The position numbers and the translations under genes are program-made. From Cytobacillus firmus DS1 (GTDB taxonomy: Bacteria > Bacillota > Bacilli > Bacillales > Cytobacillaceae), in NCBI RefSeq assembly GCF_000565285.1, contig NZ_APVL01000010.1:148167-212166 (forward strand): 64,000 nucleotides of DNA. Reading direction: 5' to 3'. Shown here piece by piece: positions 33,929 through 43,938 of the stretch. The notes below the pieces were generated by a model. The model was not told the origin of the DNA. It made no database searches and worked only from the letters and a program-made list of their open reading frames with translations. Each line of letters begins with the position of its first letter. The stretch's first letter is position 1.

Positions 33929-34162
33929 TTATTGCTTCACATTCGCCATAATTGTATTTGGATCAAAGCCAATGACCCATTTGCCATTCACATTGATCTG
34001 CGGAACTCCCATTTGTCCGGTTGTTGCAACCAATTTTTGTGCCTCTCTCTGATCATTCTGCACATTAACCTCTATATACTCCAGCCCTTTCTCATCCAGA
34101 AAATTCTTGACCATTGTACAGTAAGGGCAAGTATTCGTTGTATAAACCGTAATAGTGTTCAT
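33929..34162 (-). CDS. Glutaredoxin-family protein
   Basis: 77-residue thioredoxin-fold protein with the dithiol motif TCPYC near residues 11-15 and the cis-Pro TVP-type motif MGVPQINVNG. Likely an NrdH/YosR-like or bacillithiol-linked disulfide reductant. ATG 34160-34162 follows GAAGGAGG; the open frame extends 16 codons upstream without support. Single-gene unit downstream of spoVK on the same strand. Confidence 0.88.
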   Translation of the reverse strand: MNTITVYTTNTCPYCTMVKNFLDEKGLEYIEVNVQNDQREAQKLVATTGQMGVPQINVNGKWVIGFDPNTIMANVKQ

Positions 34163-34228
34163 TTTATATTCCTCCTTCAATAAAAAAACAATGTTTTTTG
34201 ACACTGTCATGTTTATTACAATATCCCC

Positions 34229-35179
34229 TTAATCAGCTTCTTCAAACACCAAATCATTGCTCCTGATGGTCATCAGATCATGTTTGTCATAGCTGTTTTG
34301 CATTAACAGGCGCATGGCCTGAGTCCGGATTGATTTTTCTATAATATTTCGGATGTAGCGCCCGTTCGAAAAGCTGTTTGGGCTGAGATTATTTTTTACA
34401 TAGTGTAAGTGTTCCCTTAGTTTTCTTTCCGATTCGTGACTTAAAGTATACTCCCTTTCTTTTAGCATCCTCTGCCCAATTTCCATCAGCTGCTCTATCG
34501 AGTAATCAGGGAAGTCAACAACAAGGGGAAAACGGGAATGAAGACCCGGATTCAGCGTTAGGAAATGATTCATTTCTCTAGAATAGCCTGCCAGAATCAG
34601 GATAAATTCATGCTGCCGGTCTTCCATATGCTTGACGAGGGTGTCAATGGCTTCCTTGCCAAAGTCTTTTTCTCCGCCTCTTCCTAATGAGTACGCTTCG
34701 TCAATGAAAAGAATCCCGCCTATCGCTTTTTTGACCAGATCCCTTGTCTTTTGGGCGGTATGGCCGATGTATTCACCGACAAGGTCGGCCCGCTCTGCTT
34801 CAATCAGATGTCCTTTTGACAGCACATTCATTTTTTGAAAAAGCTTGCCTATTAATCGGGCAACCGTTGTTTTACCTGTGCCGGGATTGCCTTTGAACAT
34901 CATATGCAATGCTTGCTTTCCAGCTTTGAGACCGGCTTCCTCGCGCTTTTTATTCACATAAATCCACGCATAGATCTCCTTGATCATTTTCTTCATCTCT
35001 TCCATTCCCACAAGAGCGCCAAGTTCTTCTTCAATTTCTTTTAGAGCTGTATGCTCAGGCGGAATGGCTTTTGGAGCCGCTTGGGATTCGGGAAGCTCTT
35101 TTGTGTATGTTTTTCGCTTTTGTGAATTGAGCACGATGCTGATCTGTCCGTTATTCTTCAGGCGAATCGGCTGGTCCAA
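34229..35179 (-). CDS. spoVK: SpoVK, stage V sporulation AAA ATPase
   Basis: 316 residues. A variable N-terminus (about 1-55) is followed by a CbbX-type AAA module with Walker A GNPGTGKTTVAR near residue 96, Walker B GILFIDEAYS near 155 and sensor-2 region GRYIRNIIEKS. SpoVK is made in the mother cell and needed for spore maturation in B. subtilis. The start is TTG 35177-35179 with GAGGTGATAG upstream. Neighbours hflX and hfq match the B. subtilis order. A sigma-E promoter is expected but was not convincingly located. Confidence 0.92.
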   Translation of the reverse strand: MDQPIRLKNNGQISIVLNSQKRKTYTKELPESQAAPKAIPPEHTALKEIEEELGALVGMEEMKKMIKEIYAWIYVNKKREEAGLKAGKQALHMMFKGNPGTGKTTVARLIGKLFQKMNVLSKGHLIEAERADLVGEYIGHTAQKTRDLVKKAIGGILFIDEAYSLGRGGEKDFGKEAIDTLVKHMEDRQHEFILILAGYSREMNHFLTLNPGLHSRFPLVVDFPDYSIEQLMEIGQRMLKEREYTLSHESERKLREHLHYVKNNLSPNSFSNGRYIRNIIEKSIRTQAMRLLMQNSYDKHDLMTIRSNDLVFEEAD

Positions 35180-35552
35180 AAGCTATCACCTCACATTCTT
35201 AGCACAGTATACGCATAGAAGTAATCGTTGTGACAAAAGCCTATATGCATCCGTGAGATTACTGTTATTTAGGCTAAAATACGACATGTTCCCGTCCATT
35301 TCAGCAATCAATGATGCAGGAGTGTCGGTTCATGCGGTTTCCCGAGAAATAAGGTGAAATTTCCATAAAAGCTATGGCTTTACTCCGTTTCTGCATGGCA
35401 CAGAGTAATTAAGCCGTTCATCATGGACAAGGGAAACGAGCCCGCAATCAGCTTGCCCTCATAGAAACAATTACATTCCCATACCTATATGTATTCAGAT
35501 AGCGTCCGTTTCATTAAATATTTTTGCCTTTCTTATCGCACTGACATAAGAA
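35180..35552. other. Gene-free stretch upstream of spoVK
   Basis: About 370 bases with no gene on either strand. It should hold the spoVK promoter. Several small inverted repeats are visible but none forms a convincing known RNA; nothing else was recognised. Confidence 0.5.
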
Positions 35553-35585
35553 AATAGCCCGCTTCATTCAAAGCGGGCTGTTCTT
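35553..35585 (-). terminator. Terminator after hfq
   Basis: Arms AGCCCGCTT and AAGCGGGCT followed by ATTTTCTT on the minus strand. Confidence 0.8.
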
Positions 35586-35602
35586 CCTGACTATGTTATA
35601 TT

Positions 35603-35836
35603 CTATTGCTGGTTTTCTAAATCCAACTGAACATTGCGCTGGGGAACGAATGTTGAAATCGCATGCTTGTAAACAAGCTGCTGCTTTCCTTCTGATTCAA
35701 ATAGTACAGTAAAATTATCAAAGCCTTTAATACAGCCTCTAATTTGGAATCCATTTAATAAGAACACGGTACAATTCGTATTATCCTTGCGTAGCTGGTT
35801 AAGAACCTGATCCTGAATATTGATTGCTGATTTCAT
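35603..35836 (-). CDS. hfq: Hfq RNA chaperone
   Basis: 77-residue Sm-like protein with Sm1 ([27 protein letters not shown] beta strands, about residues 21-43) and Sm2 ([10 protein letters not shown] near 54-63) motifs. It forms a homohexameric ring that binds small RNAs and A-rich mRNA; Gram-positive Hfq is generally less critical than in enterics. Starts 27 nt after miaA. GGAGG precedes the ATG. Probably co-transcribed with miaA, then ended by a strong hairpin. Confidence 0.97.
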   Translation of the reverse strand: MKSAINIQDQVLNQLRKDNTNCTVFLLNGFQIRGCIKGFDNFTVLFESEGKQQLVYKHAISTFVPQRNVQLDLENQQ

Positions 35837-35863
35837 TTTAATCCTCCTCTTTTATCTCTAACA

Positions 35864-36826
35864 TTATGTATTCGATTTTATTTTCAGCTTTCCTTCAATA
35901 TGAGCAGAAATTTCAGCGAATTTTTTTTCAAACTCATGAGGGTCGGCTGTATCGGACATATCAAACCATTCCACATTCATCTTGTTTCGAAACCAAGTTA
36001 GCTGCCTTTTTGCATATCTTCTTGAATTTTGCTTCAGATTTTCTACGGCATCCTCCAGAGAAACACTTCCTTTAAAGTATTCATACAGCTCTTTATACCC
36101 GATGGCCTGTATGGACTGGCAATCCTTTAATCCCTGATCATACAAGGATCTCACCTCTTCAAGCAAACCTTCCTTCATCATGATCTCAACCCGGTGATTG
36201 ATGCGTTCATATAAGGATTCCCGATCCAAAGTTAATCCAATCAGTGCCATATCATAAAGAAGTTCCGGGTTTTGTTTTTCCTGATACTGGGACATCGTAT
36301 TACCTGTGCAATGGTAAATTTCCAGTGCCCTGATCACTCTTCTAACGTTATTAGGGTGAATTTTTTCGGCGCTTTCAGGATCTACATCCAAAAGCTCCTC
36401 ATAAAGAACAGCGTTCCCTTCTCTTTCGGCGCGCTCCTCTAATGTTCTTCTGAATTCCTCATCTGAAGGCGCATCGGAAAATTGGTAATCATAAATAACA
36501 GATTGAATATACAACCCCGTCCCACCAACAATCATTGGAAGTTTGCCTCTAGAACTGATCTCTGTGATCTTACTTCGGACAAGTCCCTGAAATTCAGCTG
36601 CCGAAAATGGATCTTCAGGATTTTTGATATCAATTAAATGATGCGGAATCCCTTCCATTTCTTCTTCTTTAATTTTTGCCGTGCCGATATCCATGCTTTT
36701 ATATATTTGCATAGAATCTCCGCTGATGATTTCGGCATTAAATCTTTTTGCCAGATGAATGCTTAATTTTGTTTTTCCAACAGCTGTAGGGCCAATCAGT
36801 ACTGCAAGCTTTTCTTTTTCACTCAT
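35864..36826 (-). CDS. miaA: MiaA tRNA dimethylallyltransferase
   Basis: 320 residues. P-loop GPTAVGKTKLS (residues 12-22) and the substrate-binding segment SGDSMQIYKSMDIGTAK (about 35-51), then GTGLYIQSVIYDYQ. It transfers a dimethylallyl group to N6 of A37 in tRNAs reading U-starting codons; MiaB, encoded in this window at 47661-49211, then adds the methylthio group. AGGCAG-type weak ribosome site precedes the ATG. Upstream of hfq in the same orientation. Confidence 0.96.
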   Translation of the reverse strand: MSEKEKLAVLIGPTAVGKTKLSIHLAKRFNAEIISGDSMQIYKSMDIGTAKIKEEEMEGIPHHLIDIKNPEDPFSAAEFQGLVRSKITEISSRGKLPMIVGGTGLYIQSVIYDYQFSDAPSDEEFRRTLEERAEREGNAVLYEELLDVDPESAEKIHPNNVRRVIRALEIYHCTGNTMSQYQEKQNPELLYDMALIGLTLDRESLYERINHRVEIMMKEGLLEEVRSLYDQGLKDCQSIQAIGYKELYEYFKGSVSLEDAVENLKQNSRRYAKRQLTWFRNKMNVEWFDMSDTADPHEFEKKFAEISAHIEGKLKIKSNT

Positions 36827-37100
36827 TTGTTCACTGCCTTTACTGCCATTTAATTATTATCCTAACATATAGCAGGAAAATTTTTCAGGTATCATCTTAC
36901 CATTCTTTTCATAAAAACAGAACATTTATGCATTATGAACAAGTATCACGTTTCCTATTCGACAAGTTTCCTAAAATTTTCTTATAAAATTACATTTTAT
37001 TAACGATTCCATAACAAACAAAGGCTAACCCCCAAAATCGTGTTAATTTATTAGAAGGTTATATTGTTACAATATAAATTTGAAATTGGGTGAAGAAATC

Positions 37101-38108
37101 ATGTTAAATACATCTGAAATTGGAATAGACTTAGGAACTGCAAATATCCTTGTATACAGCAAAACAAAAGGCATTATCCTTAATGAACCTTCTGTAGTAG
37201 CAATTGATACAGAAACGAAAAAAGTGTTAGCTGTCGGTAAAGAAGCAAAAGAGATGATCGGGAAAACACCGGGCCGCATCGTTGCCATCCGGCCTCTTAA
37301 AGACGGGGTTATTGCCGACTATGACACAACAACTGAAATGCTTCGCCAGGTTATGCGAAAAGCATCGAAAAAAGTTGGATTTGCCATCAGAAAGCCAAAT
37401 GTCGTTGTATGTACGCCATCTGGTTCGACAAGTGTTGAAAGAAGAGCCATTCATGATGCTGTCCGCAATGCGGGAGCTAAGAAGGTACATCTGATTGAAG
37501 AGCCTGTAGCAGCAGCAATTGGTTCAGGCATGCCTGTTGATGAGCCTGTCGCGAACGTAGTAGTTGATATTGGCGGCGGTTCAACGGAAGTAGCCATTAT
37601 CTCTTTTGGCGGAGTTGTAGCCTGCAATTCAATCCGCATTGGCGGAGACAGACTTGACGATGATATCATTCAATATGTACGGAAAGAATACAACGTCCTG
37701 ATTGGAGAAAGAACAGCCGAACATATTAAAATGGAAATCGGCTACGCGCTGATTGACCATGAAGAACTGACAATGGAAGTGCGTGGCCGCGACCTTGTTA
37801 CCGGCCTGCCGAAGACTATTACATTGTCTTCCTATGAAATCCGCGATGCAATCAAAGAATCATTGCTTCATATTCTTGAAGCAATCCGCGCAACCTTAGA
37901 GGACAGCCCGGCCGAACTTAGCGGAGACATCGTAGACCGCGGTGTGATTCTTTCCGGCGGCGGTGCCCTTTTAAACGGCATGCAGGAATGGCTTTCACAG
38001 GAAATTGTAGTCCCTGTACACCTTGCACCAAGCCCGCTTGAATCTGTAGCGGTTGGAACAGGAAAAGCCCTGCAATTTATTGATAAGCTGCATACGGCAG
38101 TGAGATAA
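37101..38108 (+). CDS. mreBH: MreBH actin-like cell-shape protein
   Basis: 335-residue MreB paralogue with the actin-fold phosphate-1 motif [13 protein letters not shown] (residues 8-20), phosphate-2 [14 protein letters not shown] near 155 and adenosine motif [10 protein letters not shown] near 288. Closer to B. subtilis MreBH than to MreB or Mbl in the N-terminal MLNTSEIG and in length; MreBH positions the LytE hydrolase during elongation. ATG at 37101 has GGGTGA upstream. In B. subtilis mreBH is not next to mutL, so this is a local rearrangement. Monocistronic, with a terminator. Confidence 0.9.
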   Translation: MLNTSEIGIDLGTANILVYSKTKGIILNEPSVVAIDTETKKVLAVGKEAKEMIGKTPGRIVAIRPLKDGVIADYDTTTEMLRQVMRKASKKVGFAIRKPNVVVCTPSGSTSVERRAIHDAVRNAGAKKVHLIEEPVAAAIGSGMPVDEPVANVVVDIGGGSTEVAIISFGGVVACNSIRIGGDRLDDDIIQYVRKEYNVLIGERTAEHIKMEIGYALIDHEELTMEVRGRDLVTGLPKTITLSSYEIRDAIKESLLHILEAIRATLEDSPAELSGDIVDRGVILSGGGALLNGMQEWLSQEIVVPVHLAPSPLESVAVGTGKALQFIDKLHTAVR

Positions 38109-38112
38109 GCTA

Positions 38113-38160
38113 TAAGAAAAGCATCCATTCCTCGAAATGGATGCTTGTTTGTTTTGTATA
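38113..38160 (+). terminator. Terminator after mreBH
   Basis: Arms AAGCATCCATT and AATGGATGCTT followed by a T-rich run. Confidence 0.8.
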
Positions 38161-38239
38161 TTGACCTTTTGAGCGAAAAAAGAAAAAATCATGGGCCAAA
38201 CACCATTTAGTTTACATAATATTATTATCGTCTATAAAT

Positions 38240-38275
38240 AAAAAAACGCCGAACCACTCTGGTTCAGCGTCGTTC
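38240..38275 (-). terminator. Terminator after mutL
   Basis: Arms ACGCTGAACC and GGTTCGGCGT followed by seven T on the minus strand. Confidence 0.85.
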
Positions 38276-38279
38276 TCTT

Positions 38280-40202
38280 CTACATTACCCTCTTAAACAT
38301 TTTCTCCATCTCATAAGTGGAGTAATGTATGATGATCGGCCGTCCATGCGGGCATGTGAACGGATCGGAGGACCTCCGCAGTTCATCAAGCAGCGCCTGG
38401 ATTTCATCATTGCGCAGATGGTGGTTCGCTTTAATGGAAGCTTTACAGCTCATCATGATGGCAGCTTCCTCACGCAGTTTTTTTATATCGACTCTCTTCA
38501 TGGCTAAGAGCTGTTCAATCATATCCTCAATAATTTCCTGTTCTTCACCTTTTGGCAGCCATTGCGGGTGGGAACGGACAATAAAGCTGTTATGTCCGAA
38601 CGGCTCAAGGAATACCCCCACTTTTTCAAGTTCGCCTTTGTATTCATCGATTTTGATATAATCATCCGTTGAGTATTCAAATGTCAGCGGTATGAGCATT
38701 TCCTGCAATTCGCTTTCAACCTGGCCGACCTTCTCCCTGAAATACTCGTACTTAATCCGCTCCTGTGCGGCGTGCTGATCAATGATATAAAGGCCACGGT
38801 CATTCTGGGCAAAAATATACGTCCCATGCATTTGCCCGATCGGATAAAGCGGGGGAACCCGTGATGGCATCCCATCTGTGACAGTCTCATCGAAAAAATG
38901 TTCCTGTCCTGCAGCTCTCGGCTCTTCGGGCTGGAATATGTGCTGATCCCCTTGCGGCAATTCTTCTGATGAATGGCTAAAATCCTTGAAAGGAATATCC
39001 TGCACTTCAGATGATTCTGCTGCTGTCGGTTCAGCTGGAGGACTTTGCAGGCTTTTCAGAACTCCCCCACTCGGGTACTCCCGGACAGCTTCCTCCCTTG
39101 TTTCACGAATATAGGAAGGCACATGCCCCCGATGTTCAGGCAAATGATCCAGTTCAAGAGCAGTCTGTTCTGATTTAGGCTGCATGCTCTTTGGCTGTGT
39201 AAATCCTGAAGGAATCAGTTCCTCTTTTTTAAATGCTGCCTTCAAAGCACCTGATACAAGCTCATTCAATTCATGCTCCTTGCTTAAGCGTACCTCCATT
39301 TTCGACGGATGGACGTTTACATCGACAAGGAGCGGGTCCATTTCAATGTTCAGGAGTACAATCGGGTAGCGTCCGATTGGCAGCAGAGTATGATACCCAT
39401 CCTGAATGGCTTTGGCCAATGAGTAATTCTTGATGAAACGGCCGTTGATCATGGTGGAAATGTAGTTTCTTGACGCCCTTGTAATCTCCGGCAGTGCTGC
39501 ATAGCCGCTGATTTTAAAATCAAGTGATCTGGCTTCAATCTGAACCATCTTTTTCACAATATTAATCCCATAAATAGCTGCAAGCACCTGCCGGACATCC
39601 CCGTTTCCATTCGTCTGCAGAAGCTTACGCTCATTGTGGATCAGGCGGATGGCGACCTCCGGATGGGCAAGTGCCAGCCTGTTAACCACATCTGTAATAT
39701 TGCCAAGCTCTGTGTGGATTGTTTTCATATATTTGAGCCGTGCCGGTGTGTTGAAAAATAAATCCGTTACAGTAAGGTCAGTCCCTTTTCTGCCGGGTGC
39801 CTTTTCCATCACGTCCACTTTTCCGCCTTCGATGACAACGCGCGTGCCCGCTTCGCCTGTTGAAGTTTTCATCTCAATTCTGGAAACCGACGCAATACTC
39901 GGCAAGGCCTCGCCACGGAACCCGAGCGTGCGGATGCGGAAAAGGTCATTTTCGTCCTTTATTTTACTGGTAGCATGGCGATGAAAGGCATTCAGGACGT
40001 CATCTTCCTCAATGCCTTCCCCATTATCGATGATGCGGATTTTAGCCAGGCCGGCTTCTTCCACTTCAATTTCAATAATCGTGCTTCCGGCATCAATCGA
40101 GTTCTCCATTAATTCCTTTACCACTGATGCAGGCCTCTCCACCACCTCGCCGGCAGCAATCTTATTTGAAAGCGAATCATCCAGCTGAATGATTTTCCCC
40201 AT
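38280..40202 (-). CDS. mutL: MutL mismatch-repair endonuclease
   Basis: 640 residues. The N-terminal GHKL ATPase has ENSIDAG near residue 33, DNGEGI near 59 and TLGFRGEAL near 91. A low-complexity acidic linker (about 340-440) leads to the C-terminal dimerisation domain with the endonuclease motif [20 protein letters not shown] and CPHGRP. Such MutL proteins nick the new strand in place of MutH. Starts 18 nt after mutS, so co-transcribed. Confidence 0.97.
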   Translation of the reverse strand: MGKIIQLDDSLSNKIAAGEVVERPASVVKELMENSIDAGSTIIEIEVEEAGLAKIRIIDNGEGIEEDDVLNAFHRHATSKIKDENDLFRIRTLGFRGEALPSIASVSRIEMKTSTGEAGTRVVIEGGKVDVMEKAPGRKGTDLTVTDLFFNTPARLKYMKTIHTELGNITDVVNRLALAHPEVAIRLIHNERKLLQTNGNGDVRQVLAAIYGINIVKKMVQIEARSLDFKISGYAALPEITRASRNYISTMINGRFIKNYSLAKAIQDGYHTLLPIGRYPIVLLNIEMDPLLVDVNVHPSKMEVRLSKEHELNELVSGALKAAFKKEELIPSGFTQPKSMQPKSEQTALELDHLPEHRGHVPSYIRETREEAVREYPSGGVLKSLQSPPAEPTAAESSEVQDIPFKDFSHSSEELPQGDQHIFQPEEPRAAGQEHFFDETVTDGMPSRVPPLYPIGQMHGTYIFAQNDRGLYIIDQHAAQERIKYEYFREKVGQVESELQEMLIPLTFEYSTDDYIKIDEYKGELEKVGVFLEPFGHNSFIVRSHPQWLPKGEEQEIIEDMIEQLLAMKRVDIKKLREEAAIMMSCKASIKANHHLRNDEIQALLDELRRSSDPFTCPHGRPIIIHYSTYEMEKMFKRVM

Positions 40203-40220
40203 CTCGTCACCCCCTGTTTA

Positions 40221-42821
40221 TTAATTCTTCAATTTCTTATGGAGCTCATATAAAGTATTTAATGCCTGCATTGGCGTCATATCCAGGATATCCAGCGCTC
40301 TGACTTTATCAATGATCTTCTTTTCTTTAGAGCTTATTGAAGCTTTCTTCACGCCTTCAGGTTCCTCGAAAAAGGATAATTGCGCAGCAGGCTCTGCAAT
40401 CTTTTCTGCAGCAGGAATCTCTTTTTTCACTGGATGAGAGTCGTTCGATTCCAGCCCTGTTAAAATTTCATTTGCCCTGACAATCAGTTCATTCGGCAGC
40501 TCTGCAAGCTGGGCAACATGGATTCCGTAACTCTTATCTGCTGCTCCTTCTTTAATTTTATGAAGGAACACAACCCGTCCATTTTGCTCGACTGCGCTGA
40601 CATGGATGTTTTTCACCTTCTGCAGTTCTTCTTCAAGCACAGTCAATTCATGATAGTGCGTGGAAAATAAAGTCTTCGCACCAATCCGGTTGTGAATATA
40701 CTCAATGATTGCCTGCGCCAATGCCATTCCATCATAAGTGGATGTTCCGCGCCCGATTTCATCAAATAAAATTAAGCTATTTTGCGTGGCATTCACAATC
40801 GCATTTCTCGCCTCAAGCATTTCTACCATGAACGTACTCTGGCCGGAAATAAGGTCATCAGCGGCGCCGATTCTCGTAAATACCTGGTCAAAAATAGGGA
40901 GCACTGCTTCAGCAGCAGGCACATAGCATCCTATTTGCGCTAAAATCGCTGTCAGTGCGATTTGACGCATATACGTACTTTTACCGGACATATTTGGCCC
41001 TGTAATCAGCAGCATTTCCCTGTCTGCATCCATATAACAGTCATTAGGCACATATTCCTGTGCGTTCAGCACCTTTTCAACGACTGGATGGCGGCCGTCT
41101 TTGATATAAACCCGTCTTTCATTTGAAAAACTTGGCTTTGTATAATGTCTCTGTTCGCTGACAGCGGCGAAGCACTGAAGAACATCCAGCTCACTAACTG
41201 TTTTCGCCAGCTTTTGCAATCTCGGAATATATTCTTTTACATATTCGCGGACATTCGTAAATAGTTCATACTCGAGCTCCACACACTTTTCCTGCGCTTC
41301 CAGTATGAGTGCCTCTTTTTCCTTCAATTCAGGCGTAATAAATCGTTCGGCATTAGTGAGGGTCTGCTTGCGCTCATATTGCCCTTCCTGAAGAAGATGC
41401 AGATTGGCGCGGGTAACTTCGATATAATAGCCAAACACACGATTAAAACCGATTTTTAAAGATTTAATGCCCGTCTTTTCACGTTCCTGCTTCTCAAGCT
41501 GGGCAATCCATTTCTTCCCATTGCGGCTGGCATCGCGGTATTTATCAAGCTCTTCATGATAGCCGTCCTGAATAATGTTTCCATCCTTCAAAGACAGCGG
41601 CGGATTTTCCATAATCGCGCTTTCCAAAGTATCCGTGACTTCTTCACAGGCATCCAGGCGCTCAGCAAGCCTCAGTGCTTCCTCATTCGGCAGATTTGAA
41701 ACCATTTCTTTTAAAATAGGTATCTGCTGAAGAGATTTCTTGAGCTGCACAAGGTCGCGGGCGTTGACATTTCCAAAAGCGACTCTTCCTGCAAGTCGTT
41801 CCAGATCATAGACTTCCTTCAGCTTTTCCCGGATTTCTTCCCGTTCAAAGAAAGAGCCTATCAGCGTTTCAACCAAAGAATGCCGCCGCTTGATTTCCTG
41901 TTCATCTATTAGCGGCCTGTCAATCCATTGCTTTAATAAACGTCCTCCCATGGCTGTCTTTGTTTCATCAAGAAGCCACAATAGCGAGCCCTTCTTGCCT
42001 TTGCTGCGGATGGTCTCTGTCAGCTCCAAATTCTTTTTCGAGAAATAATCGATTTTCATGTATTGATTTACTTGATAAGTCGCCACTTTTTGCAGGTGAT
42101 CCAAACTTCTCTTCTGCGTACGGTACAGGTAATTAATTAATCTGGAAGATGTTCTCCTTAGCTTGTCCTGATTTAAATCATCCAGAAGTCCTTCAAAGGA
42201 GTCCCGGACTCCGCAATCATCCTCGAAAGAAATCGCCATGACGGAGCGTTCTTTCATTCTCCTCTGCGATTCCCCATCAAAGTCGGAAGAGATGACTACT
42301 TCCTTTGCTCCTGACATGGACAGCTCGTTCAAAACTTCCTCAAACCCATTGCTTAACATCGTTACCTTCATCTCACCTGTGGATAAATCATTGGTGGCAA
42401 ATCCAAAGGTTTCATCTTCAAAAGCAGAAATCGATGCAATGTAGTTGTTTTCTTTTTCCTGAAGACCTTTGCCTTCCATCATTGTTCCAGGCGTGATAAG
42501 CTGGACGACTTCCCGCTTCACAACGCCTTTTGCATGTTTTGGGTCTTCGGTTTGCTCGCAGATTGCGACTTTGTATCCTTTTTCAATCAATTGTTCAATA
42601 TAAACCGGTGCTGAATGATATGGCACTCCGCACATGGGAATCCGTTCCTCCGTACCTCCCTCGCGGCTCGTTAACGTGATTTCAAGCTCCTGTGATGCTT
42701 TAAGTGCATCATCAAAAAACATTTCGTAAAAGTCGCCAAGGCGAAAAAATAAAAAGGCATCCTGATATTCTGCCTTTACCCGTAAATATTGCTGTATCAT
42801 AGGCGTGTATGCTGCTGCCAT
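40221..42821 (-). CDS. mutS: MutS mismatch recognition protein
   Basis: 866 residues in full MutS1 architecture. The N-terminal mismatch domain has the Phe-x-Glu motif in LGDFYEMF near residue 30, followed by connector, lever and clamp. The ATPase has Walker [14 protein letters not shown] near 600, [15 protein letters not shown]alker B and [10 protein letters not shown]-terminal beta-clamp-binding peptide is suggested by [14 protein letters not shown] at 42819-42821 has GGAGG; the TTG at 42833 is inside that site. First gene of mutS-mutL, downstream of cotE-region insertions. Confidence 0.97.
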   Translation of the reverse strand: MAAAYTPMIQQYLRVKAEYQDAFLFFRLGDFYEMFFDDALKASQELEITLTSREGGTEERIPMCGVPYHSAPVYIEQLIEKGYKVAICEQTEDPKHAKGVVKREVVQLITPGTMMEGKGLQEKENNYIASISAFEDETFGFATNDLSTGEMKVTMLSNGFEEVLNELSMSGAKEVVISSDFDGESQRRMKERSVMAISFEDDCGVRDSFEGLLDDLNQDKLRRTSSRLINYLYRTQKRSLDHLQKVATYQVNQYMKIDYFSKKNLELTETIRSKGKKGSLLWLLDETKTAMGGRLLKQWIDRPLIDEQEIKRRHSLVETLIGSFFEREEIREKLKEVYDLERLAGRVAFGNVNARDLVQLKKSLQQIPILKEMVSNLPNEEALRLAERLDACEEVTDTLESAIMENPPLSLKDGNIIQDGYHEELDKYRDASRNGKKWIAQLEKQEREKTGIKSLKIGFNRVFGYYIEVTRANLHLLQEGQYERKQTLTNAERFITPELKEKEALILEAQEKCVELEYELFTNVREYVKEYIPRLQKLAKTVSELDVLQCFAAVSEQRHYTKPSFSNERRVYIKDGRHPVVEKVLNAQEYVPNDCYMDADREMLLITGPNMSGKSTYMRQIALTAILAQIGCYVPAAEAVLPIFDQVFTRIGAADDLISGQSTFMVEMLEARNAIVNATQNSLILFDEIGRGTSTYDGMALAQAIIEYIHNRIGAKTLFSTHYHELTVLEEELQKVKNIHVSAVEQNGRVVFLHKIKEGAADKSYGIHVAQLAELPNELIVRANEILTGLESNDSHPVKKEIPAAEKIAEPAAQLSFFEEPEGVKKASISSKEKKIIDKVRALDILDMTPMQALNTLYELHKKLKN

Positions 42822-42983
42822 AACTTCCTCCAACGATCCATAATCTATTATTTTTTATTTTTTTTTTAGAGGATTCCTCTAAAAACATCTTTTTCATTAT
42901 ATCATAGATTATTAGGTCACTCAGATGTGCAATATTTGTCTTGGCTAGTTTTTAATAGGTTTTGATGCATAAAAACAAAACCC

Positions 42984-43115
42984 GTTGATTTCCGCTCCAG
43001 GCACGCAGCGAACCCGCGGGGAGGAACGGGAGCCTCCTCGGCTTCGCCTGTGTGGTCTCCCGCTCCCTCTCCTCCCGCAGGAATCAAGTGCCATCCGCTC
43101 CAATCCACTCAGAGG
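42984..43115. repeat. Dispersed-type GC-rich structured repeat
   Basis: A GC-rich island in AT-rich spacer with CGGGAG/CTCCCG and GGGGAGG/CCTCCC inverted repeats and GTTGATTTCCGCTCC at one edge. It has the look of the intergenic repeats scattered through Bacillaceae genomes. No other copy was found in this window, so copy number cannot be shown. Confidence 0.5.
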
Positions 43116-43162
43116 CTAAACATTTTTTGCGTTTATTGACCATCAAAAACAGTCTTGCCACA

Positions 43163-43196
43163 ATAAAACAGCAGCTCCCCATTGGAGAGCTGCCAG
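43163..43196 (-). terminator. Terminator after the YvbH-like gene
   Basis: Arms GCAGCTC and GAGCTGC with a short loop, followed by TGTTTTATT on the minus strand. Confidence 0.75.
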
Positions 43197-43200
43197 GATC

Positions 43201-43818
43201 TTAGTTATTAATGTATTTTTCAAACACATAGCCAAAGTCTTTCACATTGTATTTCTTGCGGCTGTTCATCAGCCAGTTGAAGGCTGTTTCATTTAATACG
43301 CGGAAATTGTCCACTACGTTGGCATCCTGATTGGAGACTGAACGTCCAAGCGTGCTTGATGCCAAATTCAGGCTTTTTTCGGCATATTCCATGGAAACTT
43401 CATTCTCCCGGCAGATCTCGGAAATGCGGATCAGGGCTTTATATAAATCTTTCAATTCTTCGATATGTTTTTTATGTACGTCGATCGAGAAGGCCTGAGA
43501 TCCGATCACGAATTTGATTTCCACATCCAAATCAACTGTACCGGCTGTTTCGAGCATAACATTTGAGATGGTGTATTCGCGGTAGCTGTATCGCTTTAGA
43601 GTGCGTTTTTTGCTGACTGCACTAGTACCATCCAGATGAATAAGCGCCTTATTCGTAAAGCAATATTCATCAGATTTGGACTTGATCAGGAAATAGATTT
43701 TCTCATTATCTTCGTGCAGGACATAATCATCCGCATCGACTTTGTCATAATCAGCCGGGTGAATGACGCTTCCCACATCACTTAATCCCAGCACATCAGA
43801 AGCAACCTTTTTAAACAT
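43201..43818 (-). CDS. PH-domain protein, YvbH-like
   Basis: 205 residues. The N-terminal two-thirds looks like the bacterial pleckstrin-homology domain of YvbH (residues ~1-125, IHPADYDKVDADDYVLHEDN then KRTLKRYSYREYTI). A helical C-terminal oligomerisation extension follows (MEYAEKSLNLASSTLGRSVS). The family has no known function. It lies between cotE and mutS, a place without a counterpart in B. subtilis, together with the double-VOC gene. A stand-alone unit with its own terminator. Confidence 0.82.
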   Translation of the reverse strand: MFKKVASDVLGLSDVGSVIHPADYDKVDADDYVLHEDNEKIYFLIKSKSDEYCFTNKALIHLDGTSAVSKKRTLKRYSYREYTISNVMLETAGTVDLDVEIKFVIGSQAFSIDVHKKHIEELKDLYKALIRISEICRENEVSMEYAEKSLNLASSTLGRSVSNQDANVVDNFRVLNETAFNWLMNSRKKYNVKDFGYVFEKYINN

Positions 43819-43907
43819 TAACCCTCAACCTTTCTGAATTCAGTTTACTACCTTGCTATTTTAACATATATAGGAAAACGATAGCTTCTTCATTTTAAAA
43901 TTTACGT

Positions 43908-43938
43908 TGGAAAAGCTCCCGCAAACCGGAAGCTTTAG
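43908..43938 (-). terminator. Terminator after the VOC gene
   Basis: AAAGCTTCC and GGGAGCTTT arms with a GGTTTGC-like loop, then TTCC, overlapping the end of the VOC gene on the minus strand. Confidence 0.6.

Noticed and set aside
37028..37060. SigI-type promoter (ACCCCC at 37028-37033) before mreBH
   Set aside because: mreBH is SigI-dependent in B. subtilis, but no matching CGAA-type -10 lies at an acceptable spacing; the hexamer alone is insufficient.
42917..43108. 63-aa Gly/Arg-rich frame upstream of mutS
   Set aside because: It is the translation of the GC-rich repeat island and has no ribosome binding site.
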